From positions 248,001-312,000 of the forward strand of contig VZTG01001723.1 in the NCBI GenBank assembly GCA_013397845.1: 64,000 nucleotides of DNA. Reading direction: 5' to 3'. Source of the stretch: Melanocharis versteri. Lineage: Eukaryota; Chordata; Aves; Passeriformes; Melanocharitidae. The translations under genes were made by a program, and so were the position numbers. The notes below the pieces were generated by a model that was given only the letters and a program-made list of their open reading frames with translations, was not told the DNA's origin and searched no databases. Of this stretch, positions 52,101 to 63,500 are shown piece after piece (the stretch's first letter is position 1; each line of letters opens with the position of its first letter).

Positions 52101-53879
52101 GTAAAAAGAGTCATATCTGCAAAGAGATTTGGAGACTAAATTTATCTTTCCCATCCAGTATAGGGGCATCTGCTCCAAGTTCGGGCATATTCTTGCAAAT
52201 TCAAAGATTAATTGATGCTTATGGGGCTATTCAGCTTTGAGAAGAAGAGGAGTAGGAGCAGCAATTGCTCTGGATTATTCCGTCCTGGTGGTCCCACAGT
52301 CCTGGAGCGTCTCAGGAGGAGTCTGAGCACAACTGAGAGATGCTAATTCTTATGACTGACTCAAGTTGTTCTGGAAACAAAACTGCCCCCACATGCCCAG
52401 ACAAGGGAAAAAGAGCCCATCTGCCCTGACTAACACCAGTCTGTCTGAACAAACCAGATCCTCAGCTGATAATTCTGCCCTACAGAAGGCTCTGAGCGTT
52501 TTTCAGCTGATGAGAAGTGAACCGACAGCTGGTTATTGTCTCTGTCCCTTAGGGGTGGCTTTCCCAAAAGAAAAGCTAGGCAACTTTCAGCATTAAGGTA
52601 ATTTAAAAGGAAAAGTAAAAAAGAAAAAAGTTCCTTCCCTGCCACAAGTTGAAAAGCATAACCAGGGCACCAGTGTATGTTTCTTATGCAGGTAAGAAAT
52701 AATCTCCTGCTGCTGTTGACATAACTTAATGAGGAAAATTTTGCAGCTGGTGAACAACAGAAGATATTTTCTTAGGGATAAAAAATGGATCTTCTCTTAA
52801 TAATTTGACTGAAATCCTGCTGTGGCAAATTCCTGGAGACATTGGGACAAGGCAGCACAGCTCACTCTAGAAGATTGACTGACAGACCAACCTATGAGTT
52901 AGATCAGAGAGCAGGGCAAATGATGCAGTGCTCTCCCTTGCAGAGCTATATTAATTATTTGATGTGATTATTTTTGTGGAATTTAGATGTTTTATCTCTT
53001 TGCTGAATGATTCAAAGAAGATAGGGTCTTCTAATTTTTTTCAGGTTTCTTTATTTCTATTTAATCAATGCATGTACTGTATGGATGGGAGCTGTGAAAT
53101 ACTGCTACAAGCTGGAAATATGTGCCATGCGATCAGCCATCTGGATCATGTGGACTTGTTATTTTGCTTGACAAAAACAGTGGCTCAGGCAGTGAAAACT
53201 CATGTTACAGAAAAAAAAATAGAAGAAAAAATACTCCCCAAAACCCCCAAACAAAACCAACAAAAATTGATACTTTTAGCATCTTTGGAGAACTGGCAGG
53301 TTCTCATAACAAATGGTGCTTACTAGATGTGAGTCCTAGGGAAGAAGTATCATTAAACAGATGGCTTTTTCCACAGTAACTTTTGTTGTGGGAAAGAGGT
53401 AAGGTAACAACTATCCCAGCCAGAAGTGGGAAAAAGGGCTTAGCTAAGGTGTACAGGCCAGGAGAAAGACTGCTGGGGTTCATGCAGCCCTTGGACTATA
53501 ACTATGCTCCACCAAACGGGCACCAACAATATGGCCAGGAAGAGCTGGAGTGTGCTTGGGCTACATGGCTCTGGGGAAAATAGCCAAGACCATGGGGTCT
53601 CAGGTGGTTTCAACTTGGTCCTGCCAGTGAGAGGGAAGGGCTTGAGGAGAAGGTGATAGATCCTGCAGGTCCATAGCCAGTTCCATAGCTAGCATTGTCA
53701 ATAGGGAGTGTTTTGTCAACAGGGCTTTTGAAACCACAAGACCCTGGTTGAGGATATGGGATTAGCACAGAGAGATGGGACACACCTGACCTGGTGGCCT
53801 TCTCTGATGAAATGATTGTGTTTCTGGATGAAAGGACAGCAGTGTCTCCCACCACATCTTTGGATGCATGTGAGGATGT
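49128..53879. other. Unique non-coding sequence, no gene recognised
   Basis: The first 200 bp (to about 49330) keep a conserved-looking texture with an octamer-like TATGCATAATTG at about 49173-49184. The rest is plain sequence with several A-rich patches (49527-49562 and 53209-53270). Open frames up to 120 codons (52964-53326) show no domain. Confidence 0.5.
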
Positions 53880-54120
53880 GATGGTCTGGAAGGTGGAGAA
53901 GCAGATAGTTTTGACAGCTGGAGAGCAGTGTTTAACAGGCTGTACTCCTTCTGGAGGCTAAGAACAAGGGGAATAACGTATGTCTATCAATTATCTAAAG
54001 GAGGAGACAGAATTGCCCCCTCAGCAAGACCGCAGATAGCACCAAACCTGGAGTGCAACTGGGATCCAGTACCAAGCGGCAGGGAAGGCTCTCCCTATGC
54101 ACACTCTGCTCTGCTTGCCC
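53880..54120 (+). mobile_element. Possible heavily decayed CR1-like fragment
   Basis: Two short stretches resemble CR1 internal sequence in the forward orientation. TGTCTATCAATTATCTAAAG (about 53981-54000) is like the region near the end of CR1 copies. CCCTCAGCAAGACCGCAG with GCACCAAACCTGG (about 54017-54049) is like the reverse-transcriptase part encoding the catalytic-motif neighbourhood. Their order does not match an intact element, so this is either a rearranged relic or coincidence. Confidence 0.25.
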
Positions 54121-55968
54121 ATTCTGCTGTGCTGCATGTCTGCACCTGTAGAGTTATAGACAGATGATGTTGCTAGAAGACTCCTCTTGCTTCTTTTGCC
54201 TGGAGTTTTCAGGAACAAAGGGACATCATGATGATTTAAGTTTTAAAACCTTTATTTGTGTTAGCTAACTTTCCTGCTTCTTTTTCTCCTCCTCCTTCTG
54301 GTAGCTTTGAATATTGCTCACAGGGAAGATGAAAATGAGAACTCTTCCCATATTTGGAAACTGAAGAGACAGATATGAATTTGTCATTTACAAAAAAGCT
54401 TGTATTTCTGTTCTTGATGCACTGAAGAAAGAAGTGCCTCCTCTTGAAACCAGCAGAAGTGCTTTCCCAAAAGATTTCCCATACAGCCCTTCAAATCTCT
54501 AGATCTCACCTGGGCTTCTTTTGCCCTGAGGCCTTTTTTGTTCTTTGAGGTTGGGGGTTGGAGGAGAAGAAGTTGATTTTGAGGCTTGCCTCTCACCTGC
54601 TCCCTTTTCTCTTGTTTTTCTTGCTTACTTTCCTCCTCATTGTGTGTTTTGATGACTTATGCTTTTGGAGAAGCAAGGTGCTTCTGGGAATGTCTGTTGC
54701 TATTCAGATGCCTGGAGGAAAAAGCTTTTGTAGGAAGTTGCTGAAGTTACTACTAAAATCATGTTAATTTTATGTTCTTCTGCTTTCCAACTTTAATCAT
54801 CTCTGATACACTTAAGTGCATTATCCTGATCAAGAAGGCTTGTCTATTGCTTGGCCTACATTTCAGTTGAATATGCACTGAACACTTTTTTCCTTTTTGG
54901 AGATTCAGGGACCCAAGAGATGTGGGAAGAGCAATTGCCAGTGAAAACTGAGGCCAAAAAGTTGTTGACAACATCAGTCTTCTCCATGACAGTTGTTACC
55001 AGATCCCCTGTCTTATTCATCACTAGGGGTGAAAGTCAGCAGAGCCGTGCAAAAGTCCCTGGAGGTCTGCCACATGATGCTGCCAGAAGATACAGCACAG
55101 AGCAGTCTCATTTTCTGGCACGCACACATGTCCTGATGCAGAGAGGAATGCAATGCGGAGCTGGAGGTAGTGCCATGATTGCTTTTGAAATTAGGATCTA
55201 TAGGAACTTATTTGCAAATTTCCCTAAGTCATGATCAAAATGCTTACGTTGTTCAATAGATGGAGCAAGGAGATTTCCTTGTGTTATCGTTTGGGAAAGG
55301 TACCCTTAAATCTCCTTATACTCAGCTTTTTCAGTGCAGAATCCCATACCATTCTGTGGCTCCCAAGGAGGATGCTCCTGGGAAAATGTGAAACATTGAG
55401 TTACAAATCCAAATGGCAACGACTGTGGACAGTATGGCCGGATCTTCTCAAGTCAGCCCTCCTCAGCCTGCAGGGGCCTGCAAGCCTCTGCAACAAGGCT
55501 TGAAGCTGCACATCTGGCACTGTGCAGTTGGCAGAATAGCTTGCAGCACGCTGCTCCCAGGGGAAGCCAAGGGGTCTATGTAAGCACAAGACAGTGACCG
55601 CTCCATGGCCATGTTGAACAAGCACATGCATTGCAGCTGACTCTGGCAGGTCAGAACAGCCTCTCAAGCTGTGCCAGCAGATTAGAGCAGACATTATCCC
55701 AATTTACCTCAGGAGGCCATGTTTGCAACCCAGCACTCTGTCCCGAGTTCTTTGCTAATGGGGAATCTGGCTTTGATTACTTCTTTGATATAACTACTTG
55801 TTAAAACTGGAGGTTTAACATTTAGACTTTCAAAAAAAGTAATTCAGGGCTGTAGTTCCTTATGTTCTTCATCAGTCTTGCAATATTTGTTGTTTTTAAG
55901 ACTGCACAGATGTAGGAACATGATTATCCCATGTGCCTTTGGCTTGATCTGTAACTGCAGCCAGGTGT
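54121..55968. other. Unique non-coding sequence, no gene recognised
   Basis: A mixture of AT-rich and moderately GC-rich sequence without a recognisable exon or repeat. The segment 55400-55700 is GC-richer and has an open minus-strand frame (97 codons) with no domain. Confidence 0.5.
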
Positions 55969-56107
55969 GTGCAGATGCCATGGGGTTCCCTTTGTCCATC
56001 AGGGCCAAACAGTGACACAGTGTGCGAGTGTCTGTACTTCAGCCTCTTACCTTCTGGCATGGAGCAGAGCAAGTCAGAGACCTTAGATGTTTTCTCTGAT
56101 TGTGTCA
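55969..56107. repeat. First copy of a 139-bp direct repeat ending at an N
   Basis: This segment is identical, base for base by eye, to 56129-56267 (offset 160). It ends exactly at the base before the N at 56108. The left flank CAGCCAGGT is also partly echoed after the N. Such a perfect repeat stopping at an N points to two contig ends that overlap but were not merged, so this copy may be artificial. Confidence 0.95.
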
Positions 56108-56128
56108 NCACAGCCAGGTTGCAGATGG

Positions 56129-56267
56129 GTGCAGATGCCATGGGGTTCCCTTTGTCCATCAGGGCCAAACAGTGACACAGTGTGCGAGTGTCTGTACTTC
56201 AGCCTCTTACCTTCTGGCATGGAGCAGAGCAAGTCAGAGACCTTAGATGTTTTCTCTGATTGTGTCA
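56129..56267. repeat. Second copy of the 139-bp direct repeat after an N
   Basis: Identical to 55969-56107. Between the N (56108) and this copy lie 20 bases (CAGCCAGGTT followed by GCAGATGG) that partly duplicate the left flank of copy one with small differences. That fits an overlapping contig start with a sequencing or haplotype difference. Any open frame crossing the N here is unreliable. Confidence 0.95.
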
Positions 56268-57395
56268 GCTATCCTTGTCACGGTCACCAGAAATCAGGGA
56301 AATATTCATTCCCACGCAATAAAAGGCAGTGCATTTTAACACACTCAGGAGCGGGGAATCAGGCACAAATAACAATTCATGCAATTACCTGACTGAACTT
56401 CTGAAACTATCCAGAGACTGATTTGATAGTGCTGGATTTTTTCCCCATCATATGATTTTTGAGGCCATGCATTACCTCACTGGCATGCCCAGTGCAGTCA
56501 AAAAGTAACAGTCCCAGTCATGAGCTCTGACAATGTTATGTGACATGCTGCTATGAAGCTTCTGCAGGAGTGAGAAGAGATATTTTAGTATAAGGATTGC
56601 CTCTTGGTGCTACCAGTCTTCACAGGCTCCCCCGAAGCATTATTTGTAACCAGCTATCTTTTCTGCATAAGAAAAGTTCTTGCAGTACAGCCTAGAGGGT
56701 TTTTTGTTCTCTGGAAGGAAACACACAGATGCTTCTTGCAAAATAGAGCCATAGGGCTTCTGATCTTGAGTTTATTCTAAATAAGAAATCTTTTCCTACA
56801 ATAGAAAATCCTGATCGAATTTAATTCTGACAGCTGAAAATCAACAGTGATTAAAATTTCAGGGTCTAGACCAAAGCAATATATTTTTTAACGATAAACA
56901 AATTCAAATGGTTGAACTAAGCTGTATCTGTCTAATCCTCTTTGATCTTCAAATTGGTTGTCTAGCTCCTTTTCTAGTACAGTACACAAACACATTAGTG
57001 GACTTTAATCTGGCAGTTAAGAGCGTAACAATGTAAAATGTCTTGAATTTGAAGTAAATCAAATTCAGACTGGAATACAGTGAACAGTTTTAATAGTGAG
57101 TGTTGTACCTTTTGATCAGATTATTATTCATGAACTATATAAAATTATTAAATTGTAGAGACAAAATGATCCGATTTATTTTTTAAAATGTGAATTCCCT
57201 GCCAGCCTTTCCTCTCCAGAACATACCACATTCCTAAAAAATATTTTAAAAGCATCAACTCAGCGGCCACCTGAGAAAATAATAGATCCATCACTACTAT
57301 GCAGCAATGAACTTATTGCCCATGCACTACACAATACATCTGTGCAAACATGTCCCTATTACTGAGTTGCCCCTAAAAGGTAGTTGCCATTGCCA
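56268..57395. other. Unique non-coding sequence, no gene recognised
   Basis: AT-rich sequence with no exon, RNA gene or mobile element recognised. Short AT-rich patches occur near 56880-56900 and 57118-57190. Confidence 0.55.
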
Positions 57396-57725
57396 GAAAT
57401 GTTCCAGTCCAACTGTGTTAAGGGCATTGTCCAAATGCCTCTTAAACGCTGACAGGGTTGGAGCATTGACCACTCTTCCAGGAAGCTTGTTCCAGTGTTT
57501 GACCACTGGTAAAGAAATATTCCATCTAGGAAAAGAAATATTTCCTAGTGTCCAGCCTGAATCTCCCCTGCCGCAGAGCTGAACCATTCCCACACGCCCT
57601 GCCACTGGATAACAGGGAGAAGAGCGCAGCACCTCCCTCTTTATTTCCCCTCCTCAGGAAGCTGTGGAACGAGATGAGGTTGCCACTCAGCCTCCCCTTC
57701 TCCAAACTAGAAAATCCCCAAAGTC
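57396..57725 (-). mobile_element. CR1 fragment with ORF2 C-terminal end
   Basis: A minus-strand CR1 piece matching the same part of the element as 31250-31545. It holds AGGGCATTGTCCAAATGCCT, CCAGGAAGCTTGTTCCAGTG, GAACCATTCCCACACGCCCT and CCCCTCCTCAGGAAGCTGTG. The minus-strand translation keeps VVKHWNKLPGRVVNAPTLSA, typical of the end of the CR1 reverse-transcriptase ORF. It lacks the terminal GGAAGGGACC block, so the 3' end is missing or decayed. An internal 20-bp duplication at about 57511-57550 disrupts the frame. Confidence 0.9.
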
Positions 57726-60049
57726 AGCCCAGATGTATTAACTTCAAAAAACGTTCAGGCTACAGATGTTTGGAACTTTTTTAACTAGAAGTGTTTACCA
57801 ACAAGTAGTCCTTGGGGGTGGACATACAATGAAGTCCTGATCTCATTAGGAACCATCCAAAGCAGAAGGCCTGTTAGTAACCCTCGTGTGATGGTCACAC
57901 AGGTGATGATGGAGGCAGAATTGCCCATCATGGTAGCTACTTCAGAAGTTTTGCTGGAATGAACAGTTCCAGACAAAGAATTGCAAAACTCTGTCTTCTA
58001 GGGAGCCTGGCTATTCAACAAACACATTCCTCTTGTCAAGTCCATCAGCAGCTCCCTGTGTGCTTAGTCATGCTGAGGAATGCCACCACTCCTAAGAGTA
58101 GTCTGGTTTCTGTCTTCTTTATCCACAGCTCTTGATTTACTTATTTCTGCAAGACACTGTGGCCACCCCTGTAAAGACGGGCTGTAAGCTGATTGCAAAC
58201 TGACCAGTTTGTAATCTGTTCAGCTGGTGCCATCGAAGAGCCTTCATTCTAGATTGTACGGCTGCTGAATCGTTCTCTTGTTCCTGATGAGGAACATATT
58301 ACTCACCAAACTGACTCCAGACTATCTGTGTTCAGTCTTACACCACAGAGATTGTTTCAAAGCCTGCAAACGGCAGACAAATGATAGCCTGGAACTTCCT
58401 TAGTAGTTAATGAGTTGCATCCCTGTGATGAACACATATGCTTAACACCAGCAACTGTTAAGACAGAAATATTTCCATGTGTTAAACAGAATGAAACATA
58501 ACCACACACCAATCAGCTCTCTATGAAAAATAACATGAGATGAACAGAGTTCTGAAGCTGAGTTACAGATTGGAGAAGTATATGAGCATGTGCAGCCAGG
58601 CTGAGCCAGCTAGTTAATACAAAAGCTCATTACAAGGTTTACTTTTGACATACATTCCTGAAAGTCTAACACTTGAGCTAGCTGCACACCAAAGAAGACC
58701 AGATGCAGTTCACACTTTGCAATGGTATTTAAATGTTTGCACTCACCACAAGCAGAACGTTATTGACAGTCATTTTGTCGGACTCATTACAACAGAACCT
58801 GTTTTCTGCAATGTTCAACCATCCTCCTCCTGTCAGAATTGAAAGTAGACCATGGTGGCAGACTAAGGCAACTGTTCACTGTTTCGATGACCTATGAGTA
58901 AAAAGGCAGTGGCTAATCAAGGTGCAGAAGGTTAATGTGAATGGAAGCACAGAGTATCCTAAGATGTTGTTGACTTTCCATTTTTTTGCAGCTATTTGTT
59001 GGGTTATTCAAACTGCTTGTTTTAAATAAACAGCTCTGCAGCACTTTTTTTTTTTGTAAAATTCCACTTTTGTTTCTCCAAAACACCAGTGAGAAAAATC
59101 AGGTCTGTGGATTCTGTACAGCTGACATAGATTTTAGATTTGCGGAATAGCACATTGTAACTTGTTTATAGTTGTTATTTCTTCACTGAAACCTAGATGG
59201 ACTGGTTATCCAAACGTTTTCCACTTCTGTCATATCTGGTGGAGGATGACTTGCTCTAGTAGAACGTTCCGACATTCAAAACCTACCAACAGAGGGGTGC
59301 CAGAAAATAATTCGACTCATTGCATTTGCTTGATTGTGCAGTGACCACAGGCTGGCAAGGATCTTTGGAAGTTTCCGGGTCTCTGAAAGTTTGTAAGTCG
59401 TGTTAGCTCAGGTCTTCAACTGTGTTACCCAAAGGTGAGCAGTGTCAGGGCTCTGACTGCACCGAGAGGCTCTGCAAGTCCTTCCCCTCTCCCGTGGCTT
59501 TGGCTGCCTGCATTCCAAGCCTGCCCTAACAGAGCGTGGCTGGATAAATGCAGCACAAGAGCTGTAAGACTTTAGGGCCTCACTCCTTCACTGAGGACCT
59601 GTGTTAATGAACCCAGTCCCTGCCTGAGCTTCATAGCAGGGGTGCCTGCACCCGGCATTGTACCACACTTCTCCTCACCCCAGCTTGGGGACCTGAATTC
59701 CTGGCTTGGCCATGGTCCTGCCCTGCCACTGCAGACCTGTCTGGCCATCACTGGGCTGCAGTTATGGACACAGCACGTGCTCTGTCCTTCTCTGAGTGCC
59801 ATGGGACACTGCAGCTTGGCGGAGCAGGGACAGCTGTGCTTCAGTAGCTGTCACCCTCGGCTCCCAAATCACCTTCTCCCATGAAGCAGCCCACACCTGC
59901 TGTTCTCTGACAAGCAGATGGTCCTAACAATTTCAAAGTCTGCAGAGGATTTTTAATTTCAAGTACATAAAGCATTCAGAAATTAGTATTTCTATTGTTC
60001 CTGCATTTTCTGCTCTAAAACTGAAAAATGAGCATTACCCCACATGCTG
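57726..60049. other. Unique non-coding sequence, no gene recognised
   Basis: No gene was recognised. An 11-base T run lies at 59045-59055. A GC-richer patch spans 59420-59890, with overlapping open frames on both strands (up to 80 codons) and no domain. Confidence 0.5.
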
Positions 60050-60550
60050 CCAGTAGCATATTTGCCTTTCAAGACTGTTTATCAGCTTGATGCAAAGATT
60101 TGATTCGAATCCATTTTTATCTGAATTAGGTCTAATAGGCAGACACACATTTTCCTCACGACTGTTCTATATGCCAAAGCTGCTCAAGTTTAAAATCAAT
60201 ATTGCATTATTGTGCACCTGTGACAATATGGCTAGTAGCTTGTTTCCCAGCTTTATTACCTGTTGGCTGCACATGAAATCCTTTTCAATCCAACACCCCT
60301 CCTGTTGGAATTGAAGCTTGTTATTTTGGGACCTGTCAATTTAAAACATACCCATATCATACCGTCCAAAGGTTGCCTGGCACCCAAATGACACCATGAA
60401 ACCCAAGGCTGCCCGTGTGTGGGAGTATGCTCCTCAGAGGAATGGCAATTTTGAGCAGTTTTGACAAACCGGAGCCAAGCACTGAAATCCAGCTGTTGAA
60501 GAACAAAATTCAACATCGGGAGATCATATTTTTTAGCATTTTCAAAATTT
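60050..60550. promoter_or_regulatory. Candidate conserved non-coding element
   Basis: About 0.5 kb of repeat-free sequence with a balanced composition and spaced AT cores (AAATCAATATTGCATTATTG, CCTGTCAATTTAAAAC). The short words CTCCTGTTGGAATTG and AATATTGCATTATTG give it a structured look. No domain appears in the 75- and 86-codon frames. Possible conservation is inferred by texture only. Confidence 0.35.
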
Positions 60551-62559
60551 ACTGTTAGTAACGTTAGACATTTTGTGGCACTCTTCTGAACTGAGGCTAG
60601 TGTAAATGTCTACTGACACTTTCTGATTGTGTTTAATCCATATTTGGGAAGTCTTGGGTAGAACAGGTTAATAGACCTCTTGTTTTCAAAATTATAAAAA
60701 AGCCCAGTCTTCTTTTTCTGTTATTACTAGTTTTACATGCCTATAGTAAGAGGGTAACTCTAATATAAACACCAATTACAAAAATTTTTTGATCAGTGTT
60801 GGGAAATAGCTATTGCTCCAGATGTAATATTTCTGAGTAGAGTGATTTCAGAACTTCAGAGTACAAATAAATAATAAACATCCATGTCAAACAATATGTC
60901 TTTATATAAAGGTTGAAAAACACCTTGAACTGCTAGAGCAAAAAGAATGTACATTGCTTTTCCAAGACAGCACCACCATGAAATTTGAAAACAGAAAAAA
61001 ATGTTTTGTTTGACTGAAAGAATATGATGAACAAGGCTACCTAAACTGCTTGTGGTGTGTAAGCACGCTTGTTAGATGTCACAGAGATCAGAACGAAGCC
61101 CATCAATATTGAATGCTTTTAATCCATAATCTCAAAGTAGGTATCAGATGTCCAGCAAGGAAAACATGCAGATGAGGAATGGTGAAGCCTGATGTGAGCA
61201 ACGATGTGAGCAATAATGAAATCATGCATACCATGAAAAGAGGAGATATGAACAACAACGGTGATTAAGAAGGCGCCTGAGAAGGTGGGGGCTTTTCCAT
61301 CATTTGATGTCCTCAGCCAAAGATTTCTATTACCTTCAGGTGAAGATATTGATGTGTTTTGAGGAAATATGCTATAGCCAAACTAATCATGTTTTACTCA
61401 AATATATGGTTATATGATGAAAACAAGTACATTTTTTCTGCAATTTTGATACAAACTGGAGAAAACCAAACACTCGATTAGATTTTAATTGGAAAATAGA
61501 TGGCTATCTGTCAAACTCCTTAGAAAAAAACCTTTCTAAATCTGTCTTACTGGTGTTGTCATACTCAATTTTTTCCTGCAAGGAAAACAGATTGCTTGGT
61601 TCTTTATGGTAAATTACTGTACCAATGTACTCAGAACATCCCTTAATGGTGGTATAACCCAGTTAGATGCAGTGTATTATCAAAATTTTCATTTCTGCAT
61701 AAATATGTTGGGCGACTGGACTGTTGTAGTTTTAGAGTACCTGCCCCCCTTATGTCTACTTACTATATTACAGATGCTGCTCCTTTAATTTTTGTACAGG
61801 TTTCTCTGGAGTTCTGTGTTCTGATGAATTTGTGGTTAATACTCTCAGAGTGCAGTTTGTATTAACTGAGCAGAATGGTCATGCATCACCCCCCTTTTTC
61901 ATTTTTCAGTGAAAAATACACTTCTGTGCATCTAAACACTGCTTCCCAGAGAACTCAGCACTGACTGTACAGATGTGTAATGGTGTTGTACTTAGAAAGG
62001 GCTCCTATTCCAACCACTGGAGTTAAAACTGAAATGTACTGAAGAAAATCTGAAGAATATCATGCTGGAATCTGGCTTCAGATGATTACAACTGTTTTTC
62101 TTTAAAATTAAGAGCAAATTTGTGAAAATTCCTATTAAATAATATTTTTAAATGATCACTGATTGTGTTTCATGCCTGATTTAGTTACACATACAACTCT
62201 GAGACAACAAATTGCAAGCCAGATACCACTATAAAAATAAAAATAATTCAAGAGTGGCAAAGCAAAGAATCACTGAAGAAATGTCTTATTTGCCACTTTC
62301 AAAACCAACTGGGTTTTTTTCAAAGAAGTAAAACCAAAGCTTGTTTCAAAGCTGAATTGTGTCAGAATTGACGACACATCTCAGTCTCATTGAGGCGGCC
62401 CTCTCCAACAGGAAACCGTTTAACCAGAAAACCCTAGAGAGTCTCTGGCCTTGGGGCAGAGTGGAGCGACCTGCCCAGAGATGCTGACCTGCCTGGGCAG
62501 GGCACCAGGATGTTTGTGGCTGGGCTACGCCAGGATCCTCACTGTGGCCTCTCTGTGGC
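60551..62559. other. Unique non-coding sequence, no gene recognised
   Basis: AT-rich plain sequence followed by a GC-richer patch at 62380-62540. A 12-bp tandem pair (GATGTGAGCAAC, then GATGTGAGCAAT) lies at 61191-61214. No coding or RNA gene was recognised. Confidence 0.55.
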
Positions 62560-62900
62560 ATGTTTGCAGAAGCTCTGCTCAGATTTTGTGTCAGCTGTGC
62601 CTTTAATGCAATGCTCTCCTTTATTTTCGTGGTCTGCTTCTCCTAACTCGATGTTCCCACAGTCCCTCAACGCATAATTGTGTTCAGGGAGCTGAGGCAA
62701 CCTGCTCTTTCTGAGGCTATTTTCCGCGATAAACAAAATAACAACATGTAAAAGCTGCTAATAAATGGCACATCCCTCAGGAGAGAAGGTATTACCTCAG
62801 TATTATCCCATTTTCCGCTCATTCAAAGACTCTCAAGGTCAAAGAGACCGAGGCCTCCCTGGAGGCAATGCTAATGCCAGACTGGCTGTGCATGCCAAGC
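62560..62900. promoter_or_regulatory. Candidate conserved non-coding element
   Basis: A repeat-free block with retained CpGs (TTTTCGTGG, ACTCGATG, CAACGCATAATTG, TTTTCCGCGATAAAC, TTTTCCGCTC) and spaced homeodomain, FOX and SOX-like cores: GATAAACAAAATAACAA contains a forkhead-type ATAAACA and a SOX-type AACAA. It sits between a GC-richer patch and plain sequence. Both strands have open frames (62539-62736 minus; 62765-63076 plus) without domains. An enhancer role is inferred. Confidence 0.45.
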
Positions 62901-63289
62901 TGCCGGCCCAAAGGTTGTGCGTTACAGGCTTTGACTGTCAAAATTGCCATACTGCTGCTTTTCCTTCCTATTTGCCATTCCCCTGCACTGCACCACTTTT
63001 ATGTCAGGCTTTTAAAAAGTCTCTTCTTCTCCTATCACCTGAAATTTTTGAAACAGTAGCTGCTGCTTGTAGGTGAAGAGGCAGGCTATATATAAATACT
63101 TACATACATTACGCACAACAAAAAAGATAGGTTGAAGGAACTATCTCAGGAGGATAAAGCACTCGAATTAAAGAATTAAGAAGAGTAGGACTATCTGTGT
63201 AGTTTTAATTTATTCTCCTGCCCTGCTTATATAAAACTGAAGTGCTGAAGTGAGTTGTCGTATCTCAAGAGACTTGTAATTTATTCTTT
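62901..63289. other. Unique non-coding sequence, no gene recognised
   Basis: The sequence becomes T-rich then AT-rich after the preceding block, with a short TATATAAATA patch near 63089. No exon or repeat was recognised. Confidence 0.5.
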
Positions 63290-63500
63290 TTCTTTTTTTA
63301 AGCTCCGACTGAACCACATTTCAGATAACCTTATGCAAACAAATACTCTGTGCTGCAGTGTTCCTTCCAAGAATGGGTGTGATAATACACTGCTACAGAA
63401 ACTGATAAGCAAGAAAAAACATTACAAAGAAATCAAATCTGCATGCTTTGTGCGACGAATTGAAAAACAAATCTTCAACTGAAACATGGTCTTAAAAGAA
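63290..63500. promoter_or_regulatory. Weak candidate conserved non-coding element
   Basis: A repeat-free block that includes a 75-codon plus-strand frame (63255-63482) following a T-rich, TTTTAAG acceptor-like site. The frame has no domain. CAGATAACCTTATGCAAAC includes an octamer-like ATGCAAA core. The block could be an enhancer or a chance frame. Confidence 0.25.

Noticed and set aside
55896..56392. Open frames crossing the N at 56108
   Set aside because: They depend on the probably artificial 139-bp duplication and an undefined base.
60104..60114. GATTCGAATCC, like a tRNA B box
   Set aside because: One base off the consensus spacing, with no A box or foldable cloverleaf around it.
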